NCBI RefSeq assembly: GCF_011397115.1
Contig: NZ_AP022823.1
Span: 1 to 64,000, forward strand
Direction: 5' to 3'
Origin: Enterococcus saigonensis
GTDB lineage: Bacteria > Bacillota > Bacilli > Lactobacillales > Enterococcaceae
DNA length: 64,000 nucleotides
Part shown: positions 61,546-64,000 of the stretch, in pieces
Layout of the letters: each line of letters opens with the position of its first letter
Numbering within the stretch: the first letter of the stretch is position 1
Position numbers and translations under genes: made by a program
Notes under the pieces: generated by a model
Seen by the model: only the letters and a program-made list of their open reading frames with translations
Database searches by the model: none
What the model was told of the DNA's origin: nothing

Positions 61546-61849
61546 AAATAAAATTGATTGTTCTTAATGTTTGTCCTTCCTTTTTTAATTGCTTTAATAT
61601 TTCATTTACTGATTCTATATCCAAATCGTACCAATCACCAAAAGCGATAATATCACCTAATACTTTTTTTTCTATAAAATCAACTGTTAAAGTTATTTCT
61701 CTTGTTGACATTGGCGAACGTGCTTCTATTTGATATAAATCAAAATCATATTTTTGATGATTATTTATTCCTCTCATTTCTGTTACTGTCGCTTTTATAA
61801 CTTTTAAAATATTACCTTCAAAATTTATTTTTTTTATTTTAATATCCAC
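61544..61849 (-). CDS. Hypothetical protein, 101 residues
   Basis: MDIKIKKINFEGNILKVIKATV..., TEMRGINNHQKYDFDLYQIEARS, ITLTVDFIEKKVLGDIIAFGDWYDLDIESVNEILKQL. Beta-rich N-terminal half and a helical end; no domain known to me. Third gene in a minus-strand set starting at the window's end; ribosome-binding site gaaaggaagtttt before the ATG. Possibly part of a plasmid leading-region module. Confidence 0.65.
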   Translation of the reverse strand: MDIKIKKINFEGNILKVIKATVTEMRGINNHQKYDFDLYQIEARSPMSTREITLTVDFIEKKVLGDIIAFGDWYDLDIESVNEILKQLKKEGQTLRTINFI

Positions 61850-61882
61850 TTTAAAACTTCCTTTCTGATAAACTTACAAGCC

Positions 61883-62380
61883 TTAATTGGCTTGTAAGTA
61901 TTTTTTTTCTTCTTTATCTTCCTTCACCTTTTGACTTCCATACATTCCCCTTATTGTGTCCATATCATAATTTTTTCGACTACGTTTTTTATAATCGCTT
62001 GGTGCTTTATACCATGCGTATTTTTTTGGTGAATAACGAAATTCTAGGGCTTTTATGTCGTCCTTATAAGGTTTTGTGTTGCCTGTTAACCATATAAAAG
62101 TTCCCACGATTTCAATTGATACACCGTCCATTTTCAGATTGAAAAGTTGATTTATAATGTCCTTAAATTGTTCGGGCGTTTCAGTCGTTTCTTTTGTATA
62201 GGTTTCGCCGTCTTTGTTCTTGTGAGTGTTTTTAAGTTTGCTAAACAGTTCGTCATATTCATTGTTCAAAATTTTCATTTCTTCTTCATTCCCGCCACAA
62301 TCGGGGTGTAACTTCAAAGCTAACTTTTTGTAGGCTTTTTTCAATTCTTCCAATGTTTCAACGTTTTTAATGTATTTCAT
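61883..62380 (-). CDS. J-domain (DnaJ-like) protein
   Basis: 165 residues. The N-terminal J-domain is YIKNVETLEELKKAYKKLALKLHPDCGGNEEEMKILNNEYDELFSKL, with the HPD tripeptide that stimulates Hsp70 ATPase. The remainder (WLTGNTKPYKDDIKALEFRYSPKKYAWYKAPSDYKKRS) has the pattern found in plasmid-encoded J proteins of Firmicutes. The ATG at 62380 follows aaggaatgataaaa. Upstream is a 58-bp conserved linker and giant hairpin A. Confidence 0.85.
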   Translation of the reverse strand: MKYIKNVETLEELKKAYKKLALKLHPDCGGNEEEMKILNNEYDELFSKLKNTHKNKDGETYTKETTETPEQFKDIINQLFNLKMDGVSIEIVGTFIWLTGNTKPYKDDIKALEFRYSPKKYAWYKAPSDYKKRSRKNYDMDTIRGMYGSQKVKEDKEEKKYLQAN

Positions 62381-62402
62381 TTTTATCATTCCTTTTCTTT
62401 TT

Positions 62403-62460
62403 GATTTTTGGCTTTTTGACAACCATTTTTGTTAGGCGTTTGAGGAAGTGAAGCTGTTTT
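62403..62460 (-). promoter_or_regulatory. Conserved 58-bp linker, copy A
   Basis: Differs from 63254-63311 at only two or three positions, although the genes behind them are unrelated. It can fold as gaggaa...ttcctc. It connects giant hairpin A to the J-protein gene. Confidence 0.75.
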
Positions 62461-62749
62461 CCTCGAATGGTAAAAGCTGTGAATGTTCTACATATCTTGT
62501 TCCTTTCTTTTTTCGTTTAGGTGGTTCATTTTCGCCAGTGTGTTCGTGTCGTTTGCTGTGACGAGAACGCAACATAGACACAAAGAAAACACAAGGGCGA
62601 GCTTGCTCGTTTATATACCCTTGTGTTTTCGACTGGATATGTTAAGGTAACAAACAGTAAATGACACGTTACAGACTGCAAAATGTACCAACTGAAAAAA
62701 GAAAGTATCTGAGGTAGAGTAACGAACGGTTAGCTTTTACCATTCGAGG
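62461..62749. repeat. Giant imperfect hairpin element A (289 bp)
   Basis: Outer 18-bp perfect arms cctcgaatggtaaaagct (62461-62478) and complement (62732-62749); next ctttcttttttc with gaaaaaagaaag; then a long imperfect stem (ggttcattttcgccagtg against its partner near 62660-62690); then aaaacacaaggg with cccttgtgtttt and a loop that holds cgagcttgctcg. The core 62501-62705 is about 98 percent identical to 63352-63556, but the outer arms are not. Confidence 0.9.
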
Positions 62750-62886
62750 AAAGGTGTTAGTCAAATACAAATATCTTTGCAAAGAAATAAGTTGGGTTTG
62801 GAACGAGGAGCAACTGCACCGCAAGTGGAACAACTTATTTTATCCTTCTTAGGTTTTTCTTTTTGGTGTTTTACCTAAAAGAAAAA

Positions 62887-62910
62887 CCTAGCTTTTTTTG
62901 CTAGGCTTTT
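62887..62910. terminator. Terminator after the 105-residue gene
   Basis: cctagc-ttttttt-gctagg hairpin with T runs on both strands. A second, longer pairing (aggtttttctttt with aaaagaaaaacct, 62852-62889) lies beside it. Between 62760 and 62850 a further 10-bp inverted repeat (aaataagttg/caacttattt) is seen. Confidence 0.7.
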
Positions 62911-62911
62911 T

Positions 62912-63229
62912 TTACATTTCTTTAATTTTCAAATTTTTTATTTCCCACTCAAACCATTCGCTAAAATCTTGTTTAAAGCCGTTAATAGAATATTGCTCTT
63001 GTTCTTCTGCTTCTTTATCGTTTTGAGGGTCTAAGTAGGTCGGTTTATCTTTTGGTCTTGCGTATACACCTATCCATGTTTTAAAATCGCCCTCAAAACT
63101 GCTATCTATGATAAAGCCTTGCTCTTTTAGCTCTTCTCTTACTTGAGCTTTTAGATATTGCTGTTCTTGTGTTCCATAAAACCCATTTTCTGTAAAATCT
63201 TCTAATTGTAATTTTTTTGTTTTTTCCAT
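62912..63229 (-). CDS. Hypothetical protein, 105 residues
   Basis: MEKTKKLQLEDFTENGFYGTQEQQYLKAQVREELKEQGFIIDSSFEGDFKTWIGVYARPKDKPTYLDP..., QDFSEWFEWEIKNLKIKEM. Strongly acidic, small, soluble; such DNA-mimic-like composition is seen in some anti-restriction proteins, but no homology is claimed. The ATG at 63229 follows agaggaaaagaaa. Preceded by linker copy B and giant hairpin B. Confidence 0.7.
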   Translation of the reverse strand: MEKTKKLQLEDFTENGFYGTQEQQYLKAQVREELKEQGFIIDSSFEGDFKTWIGVYARPKDKPTYLDPQNDKEAEEQEQYSINGFKQDFSEWFEWEIKNLKIKEM

Positions 63230-63253
63230 TTTCTTTTCCTCTTTTCTTTTTTT

Positions 63254-63311
63254 GATTTTTAGTTTTTTGACAACCATTTTTGTTAGGCGTTTGAGGAAGT
63301 GAAGCTGTTTT
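63254..63311 (-). promoter_or_regulatory. Conserved 58-bp linker, copy B
   Basis: Second copy of 62403-62460, exactly 851 bp away, joining giant hairpin B to the 105-residue gene. Confidence 0.75.
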
Positions 63312-63603
63312 CCTCATGTTTTAAAAGCTAGAAATAAATTACAGTGTACGCTCCTTTCTTTTTTCGTTTTGTTGGTTCATTTTCGCCAGTGTGTTCGTGT
63401 CGTTTGCTGTGACGAGTACGCAACATAGACACAAAGAAAACACAAGGGCGAGCTTGCTCGTTTATATACCCTTGTGTTTTCGACTGGATATGTTAAGGTA
63501 ACAAACAGTAAATGACACGTTACAGACTGCAAAATGTACCAACTGAAAAAAGAAAGAATACCGTTGTGTGCTTTATTTCTCGATCAGCTTTTAAAACATG
63601 AGG
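63312..63603. repeat. Giant imperfect hairpin element B (292 bp)
   Basis: Outer arms cctcatgttttaaaagct (63312-63329) and complement (63586-63603), extended by agaaataaa with tttatttct. The core 63352-63556 matches element A with about four changes in 205 bp. Arms differ from those of element A, yet each pair is self-complementary. Confidence 0.9.
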
Positions 63604-63620
63604 AAATGTTTTTATAAAAA

Positions 63621-63655
63621 AAGAGTAGTTACCGTTTTTTGGTAACTACTCTTTT
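63621..63655 (-). terminator. Terminator after the gene at the window's end
   Basis: aagagtagttacc (63621-63633) with ggtaactactctt (63641-63653), T run on the minus strand. Confidence 0.85.
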
Positions 63656-63668
63656 CCTTTTTTAATGT

Positions 63669-64000
63669 TTAAAGTCCTGGAAGTTTAGGTGTCTTGGGTA
63701 TTGGTGGTGTAGGTCGCTGCAAGCTTTCCATTTTTTGTTGAATTGCTTTAAATTCAGGGGTTTCTTGGTGTTGATTTTGAACCATTTTTTGCTCTATTCT
63801 CTCCAAAGTCGGTTGAATTTCTTTCCCTGATACTTTACGATTTAATTCTCTTTCTAAGGTCTCTTTCGGACTAATGGAAGGCGTTTCTAAGCTTGAATAG
63901 AGTTTCACTCCTTCTCTGTTATATAGCCTTATATCGCTAAATAAGCCCGTTTTATGAAGGGTTTCTAAATTGGTCGGCAAGTTTTTGACAACAATATCAT
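63669..64000 (-). CDS. C-terminus of a plasmid protein, possibly a transfer/relaxase-type protein (partial)
   Basis: The frame is open to the window edge (DIVVKNLPTNLETLHKTGLFSDIRLYNREGVKLYSS...), ending QRPTPPIPKTPKLPGL. The tail is proline-rich with a helical stretch (ETLERELNRKVSGKEIQPTLERIEQKM). It resembles the end of large LtrC-like or mobilisation proteins of Gram-positive plasmids, but too little is present to be sure. It is upstream of, and in the same direction as, the hairpin-led genes. Confidence 0.5.
   Translation of the reverse strand, partial: DIVVKNLPTNLETLHKTGLFSDIRLYNREGVKLYSSLETPSISPKETLERELNRKVSGKEIQPTLERIEQKMVQNQHQETPEFKAIQQKMESLQRPTPPIPKTPKLPGL

Noticed and set aside
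62461..63603. Giant hairpins as ordinary IS or MITE terminal repeats
   Set aside because: In a transposon family the ends would be the most conserved part; here the ends differ between copies while the core is the same, and no target duplication is visible.

Overview
The window is a segment of a low-GC Gram-positive plasmid, almost certainly from Enterococcus (E. faecium most likely). It carries an almost complete Tn1546 with the vanA glycopeptide-resistance cluster, Inc18 plasmid maintenance genes, erm(B), an LPxTG pilus locus and several metal-efflux operons. It is a mosaic whose blocks are joined by insertion sequences: IS1216, a second IS6-family element, two IS30-family elements and an IS3-family element.

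Layout. 1-102 and 10956-11508 are two halves of one delta (ParA-type) gene, split by Tn1546 (103-10950, with an exact 5-bp target duplication). Tn1546 carries a frameshifted transposase, resolvase and vanR-vanS-vanH-vanA-vanX-vanY-vanZ. 11513-16367 is Inc18 backbone (omega-binding heptads, a topB fragment, erm(B) with its leader peptide, truncated omega, topB, beta recombinase). 16480-17560 is debris. 17559-25903 is a sortase/pilus operon. 26030-26775 holds the ruins of a carotenoid crtN-crtM pair. 26831-30688 has a rhodanese/IS30 chimera, thioredoxin, YidD, FetAB-like transporter and cupin. 32167-36740 is an Inc18-family replicon (Rep, attenuator, candidate antisense RNA) with a ParA/partner module bordered by many short palindromes. 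36789-39037 has a broken SOS-regulated UvrX-like polymerase, an IS6 element and a truncated DUF4062 gene. 39196-42048 is a defence/stability island (HigBA-like pair, Abi-C protein, degenerate Fic protein, integrase). 42293-45903 is a metal-ATPase/LspA operon. 46150-51960 is mostly IS plus a secreted M23 peptidase. 52394-53197 is a candidate RNA-antitoxin/nuclease locus. 54092-60601 is a metal island (P1B ATPase, CzrA-like regulator, CDF pump, two cadD-cadX cassettes around a toxin-antitoxin pair). 61544-64000 has small genes preceded by two giant hairpin elements, beside the C-terminus of what may be a transfer protein.

Working together. The vanRS two-component system switches on vanHAX, which replaces D-Ala-D-Ala with D-Ala-D-Lac; vanY and vanZ are accessory. 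Beta, TopB, omega/delta, ParA and the toxin-antitoxin pairs serve plasmid resolution, segregation and retention. The metal operons each pair an efflux pump with an ArsR-family repressor and a visible palindromic operator.

The two observations I consider most novel are (1) two 55-nt tandem repeats followed by an intrinsic terminator and a BECR-fold-like nuclease gene (52394-53197), laid out like a type III toxin-antitoxin locus, and (2) two roughly 290-nt giant imperfect hairpins (62461-62749 and 63312-63603) with a near-identical core but copy-specific, self-complementary ends, each just upstream of a small gene, possibly single-strand promoters or structured RNAs. Several frameshifts lie in homopolymers and may be assembly errors. 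No tRNA, rRNA or CRISPR array was seen.
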